A DNA stretch of 64,000 nucleotides. Source: Rhynchopus sp. YZ270_cl-10. Lineage: Eukaryota; Euglenozoa; Diplonemea; Diplonemida; Diplonemidae. The translations under genes were made by a program, and so were the position numbers. The DNA lies in contig OZ037871.1 of the NCBI GenBank assembly GCA_964035575.1, positions 1 through 64,000 on the forward strand. The letters run 5' to 3'. Below, piece after piece: positions 1 through 12,600 of this stretch. The first letter of the stretch is position 1. Every line of letters starts with the position of its first letter. The notes under the pieces were generated by a model. It ran no database searches, was not told the origin of the DNA, and worked only from the letters and a program-made list of their open reading frames with translations.

Positions 1-3000
1 GGGTTTGCGGGTTTGCGGGTTGGGGTTTGCGGGTTTGCGGGTTTGCGGGTTTGCGGGTTTGCGGGTTTGCGGGTTTGCGGGTTTGCGGGTTTGCGGGTTT
101 GCGGGTTTGCGGGTTTGCGGGTTTGCGGGTTTGCGGGTTTGCGGGTTTGCGGGTTTGCGGGTTTGCGGGTTTGCGGGTTTGCGGGTTTGCGGGTTTGCGG
201 GTTTGCGGGTTTGCGGGTTTGCGGGTTTGCGGGTTTGCGGGTTTGCGGGTTTGCGGGTTTGCGGGTTTGCGGGTTTGCGGGTTTGCGGGTTTGCGGGTTT
301 GCGGGTTTGCGGGTTTGCGGGTTTGCGGGTTTGCGGGTTTGCGGGTTTGCGGGTTTGCGGGTTGCGGGTTTGCGGGTTTGCGGGTTTGCGGGTTTGCGGG
401 TTTGCGGTTTGCGGGTTTGCGGGTTTGCGGGTTTGCGGGTTTGCGGGTTTGCGGGTTTGCGGGTTTGCGGTTTGCGGGTTTGCGGGTTTGCGGGTTTGCG
501 GGTTTGCGGGTTTGCGGGTTTGCGGGTTTGCGGGTTTGCGGGTTTGCGGGTTTGCGGGTTTGCGGGTTTGCGGGTTTGCGGGTTTGCGGGTTTGCGGGTT
601 TGCGGGTTTGCGGGTTTGCGGGTTTGCGGGTTTGCGGGTTTGCGGGTTTGCGGGTTTGCGGGTTTGCGGGTTTGCGGGTTTGCGGGTTTGCGGGTTTGCG
701 GTTTGCGGTTTGCGGGTTTGCGGGTTTGCGGGTTTGCGGGTTTGCGGGTTTGCGGGTTTGCGGGTTTGCGGGTTTGCGGGTTTGCGGGTTTGCGGGTTTG
801 CGGGTTTGCGGGTTTGCGGGTTTGCGGGTTTGCGGGTTTGCGGGTTTGCGGGTTTGCGGGTTTGCGGGTTTGCGGGTTTGCGGGTTTGCGGGTTTGCGGG
901 TTTGCGGGTTTGCGGGTTTGCGGGTTTGCGGGTTTGCGGGTTTGCGGGTTTGCGGGTTTGCGGGTTTGCGGGTTTGCGGGTTTGCGGGTTTGCGGGTTTG
1001 CGGGTTTGCGGGTTTGCGGGTTTGCGGGTTTGCGGTTTGCGGGTTTGCGGGTTTGCGGGTTTGCGGGGGGTTTGCGGGTTTGCGGGTTTGCGGGTTTGCG
1101 GGTTTGCGGGTTTGCGGGTTTGCGGGTTTGCGGGTTTGCGGGTTTGCGGGTTTGCGGGTTTGCGGGTTTGCGGGTTTGCGGGTTTGCGGGTTTGCGGGTT
1201 TGCGGGTTTGCGGTTTGCGGGTTTGCGGGTTTGCGGGTTTGCGGGTTTGCGGGTTTGCGGGTTTGCGGTTTGCGGGTTTGCGGGTTTGCGGGTTTGCGGG
1301 TTTGCGGGTTTGCGGGTTTGCGGGTTTGCGGGTTTGCGGGTTTGCGGGTTTGCGGGTTTGCGGGTTTGCGGGTTTGCGGGTTTGCGGGTTTGCGGGTTTG
1401 CGGTTTGCGGGTTTGCGGGTTTGCGGGTTTGCGGGTTTGCGGGTTTGCGGGTTTGCGGGTTTGCGGGTTTGCGGGTTTGCGGGTTTGCGGGTTTGCGGGT
1501 TTGCGGGTTTGCGGGTTTGCGGGTTTGCGGGTTTGCGGGTTTGCGGGTTTGCGGGTTTGCGGGTTTGCGGGTTTGCGGGTTTGCGGGTTTGCGGGTTTGC
1601 GGGTTTGCGGGTTTGCGGGTTTGCGGGTTTGCGGGTTTGCGGGTTTGCGGGTTTGCGGGTTTGCGGGTTTGCGGGTTTGCGGGTTTGCGGGTTTGCGGGT
1701 TTGCGGGTTTGCGGGTTTGCGGGTTTGCGGGTTTGCGGGTTTGCGGGTTTGCGGGTTTGCGGGTTTGCGGGTTTGCGGGTTTGCGGGTTTGCGGGTTTGC
1801 GGGTTTGCGGGTTTGCGGGTTTGCGGGTTTGCGGGTTTGCGGGTTTGCGGGTTTGCGGGTTTGCGGGTTTGCGGGTTTGCGGGTTTGCGGGTTTGCGGGT
1901 TTGCGGGTTTGCGGGTTTGCGGGTTTGCGGGTTTGCGGGTTTGCGGGTTTGCGGGTTTGCGGGTTTGCGGGTTTGCGGGTTTGCGGGTTTGCGGGTTTGC
2001 GGGTTTGCGGGTTTGCGGGTTTGCGGGTTTGCGGGTTTGCGGGTTTGCGGGTTTGCGGGTTTGCGGGTTTGCGGGTTTGCGGGTTTGCGGGTTTGCGGGT
2101 TTGCGGGTTTGCGGGTTTGCGGGTTTGCGGGTTTGCGGGTTTGCGGGTTTGCGGGTTTGCGGGTTTGCGGTTTGCGGGTTTGCGGGTTTGCGGGTTTGCG
2201 GGTTTGCGGGTTTGCGGGTTTGCGGGTTTGCGGGTTTGCGGGTTTGCGGGTTTGCGGGTTTGCGGGTTTGCGGGTTTGCGGGTTTGCGGGTTTGCGGGTT
2301 TGCGGGTTTGCGGGTTTGCGGGTTTGCGGGTTTGCGGGTTTGCGGGTTTGCGGGTTTGCGGGTTTGCGGGTTTGCGGGTTTGCGGGTTTGCGGGTTTGCG
2401 GGTTTGCGGGTTTGCGGGTTTGCGGGTTTGCGGGTTTGCGGGTTTGCGGGTTTGCGGGTTTGCGGGTTTGCGGGTTTGCGGTTTGCGGGTTTGCGGGTTT
2501 GCGGGTTTGCGGGTTTGCGGGTTTGCGGGTTTGCGGGTTTGCGGGTTTGCGGGTTTGCGGGTTTGCGGGTTTGCGGGTTTGCGGGTTTGCGGGTTTGCGG
2601 GTTTGCGGGTTTGCGGGTTTGCGGGTTTGCGGGTTTGCGGGTTTGCGGGTTTGCGGGTTTGCGGGTTTGCGGGTTTGCGGGTTTGCGGGTTTGCGGGTTT
2701 GCGGGTTTGCGGGTTTGCGGGTTTGCGGGTTTGCGGGTTTGCGGGTTTGCGGGTTTGCGGGTTTGCGGGTTTGCGGGTTTGCGGGTTTGCGGGTTTGCGG
2801 GTTTGCGGGTTTGCGGGTTTGCGGGTTTGCGGGTTTGCGGGTTTGCGGGTTTGCGGGTTTGCGGGTTTGCGGGTTTGCGGTTTGCGGGTTTGCGGGTTTG
2901 CGGGTTTGCGGGTTTGCGGGTTTGCGGGTTTGCGGGTTTGCGGGTTTGCGGGTTTGCGGGTTTGCGGGTTTGCGGGTTTGCGGGTTTGCGGGTTTGCGGG

Positions 3001-4734
3001 TTTGCGGGTTTGCGGGTTTGCGGGTTTGCGGGTTTGCGGGTTTGCGGGTTTGCGGGTTTGCGGTTTGCGGGTTTGCGGGTTTGCGGGTTTGCGGTTTGCG
3101 GGTTTGCGGGTTTGCGGGTTTGCGGGTTTGCGGGTTTGCGGGTTTGCGGGTTTGCGGGTTTGCGGGTTTGCGGGTTTGCGGGTTTGCGGGTTTGCGGGTT
3201 TGCGGGTTTGCGGGTTTGCGGGTTTGCGGGTTTGCGGGTTTGCGGGTTTGCGGGTTTGCGGGTTTGCGGGTTTGCGGGTTTGCGGGTTTGCGGGTTTGCG
3301 GTTTGCGGGTTTGCGGGTTTGCGGGTTTGCGGTTTGCGGGTTTGCGGGTTTGCGGGTTTGCGGGTTTGCGGGTTTGCGGGTTTGCGGGTTTACGGGTTTG
3401 CGGGTTTGCGGGTTTGCGGGTTTACGGGTTTGCGGGTTTGCGGGTTTACGGGTTTGCGGGTTTGCGGGTTTACGGGTTTGCGGGTTTACGGGTTTGCGGG
3501 TTTGCGGGTTTGCGGGTTTGCGGGTTTGCGGGTTTGCGGGTTTGCGGGTTTGCGGGTTTGCGGGTTTACGGGTTTGCGGGTTTGCGGGTTTGCGGGTTTG
3601 CGGGTTTGCGGGTTTGCGGGTTTGCGGGTTTGCGGTTTGCGGGTTTGCGGGTTTGCGGGTTTGCGGGTTTGCGGGTTTGCGGGTTTGCGGGTTTGCGGGT
3701 TTGCGGGTTTGCGGGTTTGCGGGTTTGCGGGTTTGCGGGTTTGCGGGTTTGCGGGTTTGCGGGTTTGCGGGTTTGCGGGTTTGCGGGTTTGCGGGTTTGC
3801 GGGTTTGCGGGTTTGCGGGTTTGCGGGTTTGCGGGTTTGCGGGTTTACGGGTTTGCGGGTTTACGGGTTTGCGGGTTTGCGGGTTTGCGGGTTTGCGGGT
3901 TTGCGGGTTTGCGGGTTTGCGGGTTTGCGGGTTTGCGGGTTTGCGGGTTTGCGGGTTTGCGGGTTTGCGGGTTTGCGGGTTTGCGGGTTTGCGGGTTTGC
4001 GGGTTTGCGGGTTTGCGGGTTTGCGGGTTTGCGGGTTTGCGGGTTTGCGGGTTTGCGGGTTTGCGGGTTTGCGGGTTTGCGGGTTTGCGGGTTTGCGGGT
4101 TTGCGGGTTTGCGGGTTTGCGGGTTTGCGGGTTTGCGGGTTTGCGGGTTTGCGGGTTTGCGGGTTTGCGGGTTTGCGGGTTTGCGGGTTTGCGGGTTTGC
4201 GGGTTTGCGGGTTTGCGGGTTTGCGGGTTTGCGGGTTTACGGGTTTGCGGGTTTGCGGGTTTGCGGGTTTGCGGGTTTGCGGGTTTGCGGGTTTGCGGGT
4301 TTGCGGGTTTGCGGGTTTACGGGTTTGCGGGTTTGCGGGTTTGCGGGTTTGCGGGTTTGCGGGTTTGCGGGTTTGCGGGTTTGCGGGTTTGCGGGTTTGC
4401 GGGTTTGCGGGTTTGCGGGTTTGCGGGTTTGCGGGTTTGCGGGTTTGCGGGTTTGCGGGTTTACGGGTTTGCGGGTTTGCGGGTTTGCGGGTTTGCGGGT
4501 TTGCGGGTTTGCGGGTTTGCGGGTTTGCGGGTTTGCGGGTTTGCGGGTTTGCGGGTTTACGGGTTTGCGGGTTTGCGGGTTTGCGGGTTTGCGGGTTTGC
4601 GGGTTTGCGGGTTTGCGGGTTTGCGGGTTTGCGGGTTTGCGGGTTTGCGGGTTTGCGGGTTTGCGGGTTTGCGGGTTTGCGGGTTTACGGGTTTGCGGGT
4701 TTGCGGGTTTGCGGGTTTACGGGTTTGCGGGTTT
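1..4734. repeat. Satellite array, 8-bp unit GGGTTTGC (array 1)
   Basis: About 590 head-to-tail copies of an 8-bp unit, running off the left edge of the window. Because 8 is not a multiple of 3 and the unit contains no stop in any phase, all six frames stay open; the apparent 1,500-residue GFAGLRVC proteins are artefacts. Two variant classes are spatially separated: one-G deletions (GCGGTTT) occur from about 360 to 3,640 and not after, whereas G-to-A variants (TTTACGGG) first appear near 3,390 and recur up to 4,720. The array ends in a short unique flank that is also found after array 2. It is not a standard telomere repeat, although a subtelomeric location is possible. Confidence 0.97.
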
Positions 4735-5900
4735 CTAGTTATTACGGGTTTGAGGGGTACAAAATGGCGACGCTGCAGGATTGCTGGATCGCGTGGTCCC
4801 AGTATTTCTGATAATACACTCCGGTAGATTGGGGCCCAAAAACGACGTAATGTACTGGGTTTGGATGTTAGCATTTTCTGAAGATACCTAAAATGGGTGC
4901 GGCATTTCACGGCTATTTTTGTGAAGGAATTGACGATATTTTGTGGTTCTAAGGTGTGTGTATTGTATGTGACGAAAATTTCAAAATGTGACATAAGTAT
5001 GAAATATGGCCAGTATGCCCATAAAATGAGGCCATTGCAACCCTGGAGGACCACATTGGACATATTGGGCCAAATTTAGGTGTGTAAGTGTATCGGCTTT
5101 AAAATATTTTTTTTCGTGATTTTTGGGGTCATTTTTTGGCTGGGAAAATTGGGCCACATTTAACCACAACTACTCAAAACATCAAATCTGTGGCTTTAAT
5201 GGACTGATTGGGCGTTTTTATGACCTGGACATGGGGGTCAGATACCATTTTAGACATGTTAAAAATTGGTCAGAAGACCCTGAGAGAAGAACCAAGGTCA
5301 AATTGACCTTGAGTACTGGGTCAAATTTGTGTGGGAAAAATGCCCAGTACATAATTGTTGATGCGCAAAAGTGCAAAATTCCTTCAGCAATGGCTTCATA
5401 TGACATTTCCATAACCTGGACATGGGGGTCAGACTCCACTTTTGACCACCTAAAATTTGGTCATACACATGTATGAGACCCCAAAAACCAGGATTTTGAC
5501 CAAAAAATTTTTCCCAGCAATTTTTGCCTACAAAAAATCGAAAAAAAAATTTTTTGATTTTGGCTCTCCGGAGTCTGTGCGTGCTGTGGTGGGGTCAATT
5601 TGCGCTGAGAAATGGGTATTTTTGACCTAAAATGCATGGATCAGTTTTTTCATGATTTTTGGTGTTTTTGGTGTTTTGTGTGGGTTTTTTGGTCAGTACA
5701 TAGTGTGCAGTGATCAAAAGTGCAAAGTTCCTTCGTCAATGGCTTCACAGGAAATTTTTATGACCGGGACATGGGGGTCAGACTCCACTTTTGACCACCT
5801 AAAATTTGGTCATACACACGTGTGAGACCGCAAAAACCAGGATTTTGACCAAAAAAATTTTCCCAGGTACATAATCTGTGCACTGATCAAGATTACAAAA
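4735..5900. repeat. Degenerate copies of the 379-bp repeat family, right of array 1
   Basis: The first 160 bp after the array match the flank of array 2 (16060 onward) almost base for base. Further on, blocks at about 5155-5260, 5392-5515 and 5741-5865 repeat one another: each carries ACATGGGGGTCAGA, then a TTTGACCACC-like block and AAAATTTGGTCA. This is a decayed tandem of the ~350-380-bp unit seen intact at 16060-16817. A sub-block at about 5565-5660 (CTGTGGTGGGGTCAATTT and surroundings) recurs at 18068-18170 and, shorter, at 55280-55310. I see no gene here. Confidence 0.8.
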
Positions 5901-6614
5901 TTCATTTGTATGGATGAATTGAATATCAGGTATGTGTAGGTTTCTGTGTGGGAAGTGGTGGTGATGAGGATAGGAAAAAAGAAACAGTAAAAGTGCGTGA
6001 GCTATTCAGTCATTTTGTGTGTTTTTTCTTTTTCTTTTTCTTTTTCCTTTTCTCATTTTTGATCTTTTTATTTTTATGGCATGACAATACTCTCACCCGC
6101 CAAAGTGAGCGCCTTCTTCAAGGTGTAGTCTTTTTTTAAAGCTATGTTTTAACCTCTTCCGCAAACCCGAAAACCCGCAAACCCTATATTTCCTTATTTT
6201 TTTTAATCCAAGACAAAAATATTTTCTTCATCACAAGAGAGTATCTCCGGCTGGGAAGAAAAAAACAACAAAAACTGCTGATCAAACCGGTCAAAAAGTC
6301 TCTGTAAAAATAAAAACTGCTACAATTTCCAAACTAATTGATTTTTTTTAAAACTAAACGAACTCCACAAAAACAGTTTAAAAAAACAGTGAAACAGAAA
6401 CAAAAATAAAATCCTTTTTTTTAGATGGGCTAAGCTTACCCAGTTTTTTTTTTCTCATATTTTTTTTCAATCCAATGAACATGTTCAAACAAATATTTCT
6501 TCATCACAAGAGATTTAATCTGATTCTCTCCGGCTGGGAAGAAAAAAAAAATAAAAATAAAAATAAAAGTCTTTTACAGTAATTTACTGTAAAGAAAAAA
6601 AGGAAAAAATTTTT
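5901..6614. other. AT-rich region beyond the 3' end of the Helitron gene
   Basis: No gene is seen. It holds a (TTTTTC)n tract at about 6020-6060, an island of roughly three inverted GGGTTTGC-type units (read as GCAAACCC) at 6162-6185, and an imperfect direct repeat of about 60-85 bp (6195-6258 and 6460-6546), both copies containing CTTCATCACAAGAGA and CTCCGGCTGGGAAGAAA. The 3' terminus of the Helitron probably lies in this stretch, but I could not fix it. Confidence 0.5.
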
Positions 6615-9600
6615 TTAGTCAAGATCACCCGGTTGAAAGTCAGAAAGGTGATTGTCTGGAAATGTGGGGTAAATTAGGGCTTTTTTATGTGCTTTCAGTA
6701 CATTTTCTGGAGTTCCTGTACCAATGTTGAAGTGGGGAGGTTGATAAGTTTGCACTATCAGCAGTCTCTTTTCTGATGGTATTTGCATAAGAACATCTTC
6801 AGGAGATTGCCCCTTTGGCAAAAAATGAAAGCAAGAATATCCTTCTGTCTCATAGGTCCTAGAAGTGACTACTGTGATAAGAGACCTAAGCATGAGAGAC
6901 ATCAGTGCTACTTCTACCTCCTGCGCATAACTGTCATCGGCATTATTTGTGACGCGTTGAAGAAGGTCATCAAAGTTCCTGTTTTGTTTACAGGTGTGGT
7001 AGAAAAGTTTAGGTTTGCGGGTTTGCGGGTTTGCACAAATACAAATGCTACATACCTTTTTTTTTTCTCTTCATCATCAAAAAGTAAGGGATGCTCCTGG
7101 ATCATAATCTCATTCCTGAGCAAGAACTCTGCAAATCTTCTGCGTAGAGCATGACCATCATTTCTTTTTCCAGTGAGGAGCTGCTGTATGGCGTGATAGA
7201 AACACGTTCCATCACCAGTAACGTCAATTTGTCCGAGGTTGAACCTGCTCAGAACATGTTGAATATTATTCTCATTGTTCCTGTAAAATATTGGTAATGG
7301 TTTTAAAGTTGTTGACCACGAAAAAAACATACCTATTTTTTTCAGAAACTGTAGTTGTTACATTTTTTTGTGGATGAGAAGCTTCTGGAACGTTGTTGTG
7401 GATATATTCCCTGTATAAATTGTAGTGTATTATTTAATTAAAAATGTACAATAATTACTGTAACCATAATGTAATGCTAACATACCATCCCCCCTCTGGA
7501 AATGTAAAAGGATAGAAATCCATCGGTTGTTCTTCTTCATCCTTTGTCCAGGGAGTTACTACAAGAGACCTTCCACATGCCGGGTTGTTGATTTCGTGTT
7601 CTTTATCATCAATGGGGCTTCCATCAGCATCAGGGGAACACACCACTGCAGGGTTTTCTGAAGGGTTTGCTGCACGTTCATGCATGGCCTTTGCATATAC
7701 AGCCTCTGTAAGCCTCAGGTCCCGCTTCAGCTGATTCCTCCTTTCCTTACTGACCTTCATCTTTATTCCCCCAACTGACTCCTCAATGGCAGAGATGACC
7801 TCCTGGTGGACACAGTTATACAAATTTGTATCACCTTGAGGTGGAAGACAAATCTTGATGTCATTCCTGCTGCACACCCTTGACATTGCAACGTACAGAT
7901 GGCCATGAGAGAAGCAGGGCGACTGTGACACATCAAGACCCACCCTCCTGAGAGTTTGTCCCTGAGACTTATTAATCGTCATGGCAAAAGACAGCCGCAC
8001 TGGAAACTGCTGACGTACAAAGTCGATGGTGAGATCCTTCGCATCACCATCGCAGGGCAGGCGAGGTATGGCAACAGTTTCTGGCTTTTTCCCGTTTTTG
8101 TTCCGCCACTCGCATTCTTCCGCCAGGTGGGTGCAGACAAGGATGTTCTTCTTCACCTCCTTCACAACAAGACGCGTTCCATTGCACAGTCCACCTGCGG
8201 GGTCGAGGTTCTTTAGAAGCATTACAATACAGTTGACCTTCAGGTTCAGGATGTGTGGAGGAAGACGTGCATGGTTCATTGCATTGAGTGCTTCAGTGGT
8301 GAAGAATTCATTTGCTCCTGGGTCCTTGCAGGTATCCTCTGACATACGGGTAATTGTCTCTCCTGGGAAGCTGCTGAGAATTTTTTCGTTCATGTAGACC
8401 TGGCGTGCGTTTGTAGGGCACAGCAAAGCACAGTTCTCATACATTCCATTCTTGATGTCAGGAAATGTAAAGTCAATCAAAGTATCCTCAGTCACCTTTT
8501 TGTTCTTTTTTTCAAAAATGATAGCATGTGGCACCTGCATAACTGCTTCTGTGTCCTCAGCACCCTCCACATCCCCAGCCTCATTCACAGACCCATCACC
8601 AACCTTCATGAGGTACTCACGGAAAGCGTCGTCGTCCTTCACCCTCATGACCTGCGTCAGGGACATTTTTGTGAGTTGGTTCCAGAGGTATGAGTTGTGG
8701 AGCGAAATCGAGATGCTTTCAAAGCTCCCTTTGTTTGCCCCTGGAACAGGAAGGATTTGCCTGAAGTCTCCTCCAAGAAGCACTGTCACTCCTCCAAATG
8801 GTTGTGAACATCCCCTCAACCTCTGAAGCGTTCTGTCTACTACCTCTATGCTTGCCTTTTGTGCCATTACCACCTCATCCCAGACAATGAGGTCAGTGCG
8901 CCTTAGGAGTTCGACATGGTCATCATCAAGCCCGCACATCCGCTTTGAGTTTGGTTCAAGATCTATTGGGATCTTAAATCGGCTGTGTGCAGTTCTGCCT
9001 CCTGGTAGTAGTGTAGCTGCTATCCCTGATGTTGCCACAGCGATTGAAAAGCGGTCCTCCTCATTCTGTTGAAGTGGCTGCTGCTGCTGCTGCTGCTGTT
9101 GTTGCTTTGCCCTTGCCCTTCTGCTCCTGGCCCAGTACAAACACGCCTGGTACAGGAATGTCTTGCCTGTTCCTGCTGCACCCTGCAAAAATATGACCTT
9201 CCCCTGGTTACCTTCAACAGATTCCTTCACAGAGTTGAAGACATTCTGCTGCCCTTCGTTGAGGTTGCCTTGAATCTGTTCAAACTTCTTCAGCATTTCA
9301 CCCTCATCATACCTCTCTGTGTTTAAGACAAACTCTGTGCTCTGCCCTGTAGTACCTTCAGGAGGAGTGGGGAGCCCAAGATCTTCCATTGAAGTCTTAA
9401 CGTTCGCTTCCTTAAGGAGCCGTTGCATGTCTAGCAAAGCTTTACGCTTCTCTTTAGGGTAGATGTGGTTGCTTGGTACTGCTTCCTCCCGTTCCTGCCT
9501 TTTTACTCTGTCCAAAGGTGGCGCACACAGCTCAAACTCATACTCTGCCCACGCCTTTGCAACGTCTTCTGCAGTGGTCATGTAGTTTATTATTATCATT

Positions 9601-12600
9601 GCAAACGTAAAACGGATGGCACGTGAGGACAGTGTTGTATTGATGCACTCTTTCAGAGCGTTACACAAGATTGCCCCATCATGGATAAGCCCCATTTCTG
9701 CTGCAGCTGCATAAAATGTAGGATGAACAACGGAGCCTATGGTTCTCAGCTCTTCAAAGCTGCATGATCCACGCTTGCACAGAAGAAGTAGACGGAGACA
9801 GTGCAACTCCTTATCCTTTACAGGGGCCCAGTACATCCTGCCGATTGAGAGGCCTTCTCCTTCATTTCTTTTTGAGTGAGGGCCAGGTTTATAGCAGCCT
9901 TCTTCCTCGCACCACCCATATCCCGGTCTCAGCTGCCATTCCTTCTTTTCTCTGGGGTAAGAAAAGAATTCTGGGACATCATTGTAAAGTAGTTTGTCAA
10001 AGCCTTTGTAGGCTTCATGTGCTGGAATGCCTTCACGATGCTTCTTGCATCTTTCATTTGCTTCGAAAAAGGCAAGGAGTGTACTTTTGGATTTTGCAGC
10101 CGCATCCCTTCTCCTTGAGTCATCACCATAATTCTTTAAAGGAAAGTACACCCTCTGCTCATCTTCGAGGTGGATGTGGAGTCTCTGCACTCCTGGGTAA
10201 ATCCGCACCATCTTTGTTCCGAGTAGGTACCCACAAGCATCAGCCGCAGTCAAACAATGTGCCTTCAGAAACCTCATAATGCTCCCAGTGGTCGTGGTCG
10301 TTGTTGTGGTTTTTGCTTCTGATGGCCCTCCTTTATGCTTTGTATCTTCCTTTATCACACCATCTACCTCATTCTCCCCCTTGAATAAGTATTTGAACAA
10401 ATATTTAGCAGCAAGAATCCCGCGCACTGCCTCAATGTTGATGTGGCACTGGTACTTGAGGAGAAGATACGCATTGTAGGGAACCACCCACCTGTTGTTC
10501 CTCTGGTTTGGGTGAGTAGTTTCCCCTGGGTGTTTTTCTTTCCATTTCTTCACAACGTCTGGATCCACATAAGACAGTATCCCATGATCCCTTCTTATGA
10601 CAAAGGCGTAGCCATCATTGCCAGAGGTGGTGAAATCTCTGAAGTCCTTGGGGAAGTTGGACTTGCAATATTTGCACTTTCCATCCTTTCCCTTCTGTAG
10701 ACAGGGAGAGCCTCTATTTTTAAGGCAGTCATTGTGCATGAGGTACTCGCTTACAGCTTTGTAGAGGTTAGGATGTGTTTCTGGGTCCGGGAGCTCAGCA
10801 TGCACGATGTGGTCGATGTTGAACGGGTCCTTAGGTGACGTTTTATTGTTGTTCCAAAGGATTGCGTGGCAGTGAGGGAGCCCTCTCTTCTGGTACTCGG
10901 TCACCATCACCATTGCAATATTTTGTCCAAGAACATTCTTTTTGCGTATGTCGTCCACAAGTTCCTTGACTTTTAAGTCGAACACACGGTGAACAAGCTC
11001 CGGACGGTCGAGGGCCGTTTCTCCTTCGAGAAGATTGGATTGTATCTCCTCCCACATCGGGTTGCATGTCATTGTGAGAAAGAAATCAGCTTTCCCATAC
11101 TTTGCGTATATTGCAAGTGTGTCGTTGAGTAATTGTGCCCTCGCAGCTACTCCTCTCTCAAATGAAGAAGGCATAGAGATTTCGTTTGTCGGTGGAATCT
11201 GTTTCCCAGAGGTGATGTCTTTCTTGGAGGCGTAGCCCATTCCCCTTCCAACAATATGGTATTTCAGTCGCTGATACATGCCACGCATCGCCATGTCGAT
11301 GAAGAACTGCTGTGTCAGCGTTCCATGCATGAGCAGGGGGTTGTAGGACAACGGGTCTTTGCTGCTGTTCGGACGGTGGTGCATGAGATATGTTGCGTAC
11401 TGCTTTGCTGAGATGAATGTTGAAGATGGTGTCGTTTCAGCTAGGTTAGTAGCGTTGCGAAGAACCTCATGCATTGAGTCCACAGCTCTGTCTTCTTCTG
11501 CACAACGTTCCCATCCACCATTCCACTCTTCAGGGTCTACCTGCATCGCATCATCCTTTTCACCGCTGTTGAGCGCTTCAGGGTTTGGTGCTGTTGGTTC
11601 AGGGTTGTTCGTGTTTTGGGCATCATCATCATCATCATCATCACTGTCAGATGCAGCTCCGCGGTTCACCACCCTGTGAGGCATCTTCAGGCGGAACCCA
11701 TTATTCTCGGTGGGATTCAGATGGGCTAATGGATATGAAAGCAGTTCATAGAGTTGGTTAAAGTCATCAATGATGATTGGTGCGTTCCACTTTGGATCCT
11801 TACCCCCATTTTCAGCACACGTAAACATTGGGTACACAGTAAATTTGCGCTCTGCAGGTGCGGCTTCATCGATGGTGTAGAACATCTTAACAGCACCCTT
11901 TGCCTCATCGGTTGTATATTCTGACCCTGTCTTGCTTGCCAGGACTTCATGGAAGTCAATCCTCATCTTCTTCAGCTCATCCTCGCGACCCTTATACTGC
12001 TGTGAAATTGCTTTGAACTTTGCTGCAAATGCATTGTCTCCAAGAAGAAGATGACACTTCTCAGCAAGACCAAGAAGATTGTCAGGGAGGACCCCTCCAG
12101 TCATGCTTTTTTTATTGTCTGTGCTGCTGACGTTTGGATCAACAAACCAGGACTCTGTGAGAGCATCGTCATAAAAGCCATTGAATTTTTTTAATCCCCT
12201 ACCTTCCAGAGCCACTGCTGAGAAGCCCTTTGGCACACGGCTGTCTCGGCGGATTTTGTTCTCTACCATCGCGAAGAATGCGTTCAGCTGAATTGAAACC
12301 CTTTTGTAGAATTTGTCCTGAAGAAGTTCAAGGTGGTCTTGGCTGATTATTTTGGGCATATCTGGCAGGGACACCTTTCCACCAGTGCAGCATATTTTTG
12401 ATGACTCTCCACGAAACAGCAATGCCCCGCAATGCTTGCAGGGTTTGTCCATCTCTCCGCATGAGTGCTTCTTAATGCTGTCATCCACCTCTTCGCGCAG
12501 TGCTGCCCCCAGGTGCCGGTAGGTGAATATTTTTTTGACTCCCTGTCTCTGCAGCTTTCTGTTTAGATCAGCTCTTTGTTCCTCAACAATACTGCTCTGT

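Noticed and set aside
1-4734. Array 1 as a true chromosome-end telomere
   Set aside because: The unit is not a known telomere repeat, it continues off the edge so no end is seen, and identical arrays occur internally at 15.5 and 19.0 kb.
5-4827. Very long open frames (about 1,580-1,600 residues, GFAGLRVC repeats) in all three forward frames, plus reverse ANPQTRKP frames
   Set aside because: They are forced by an 8-bp repeat lacking stops in any phase and have no true start codon. The same applies to 15464-16152 and the first part of the frame at 19036.
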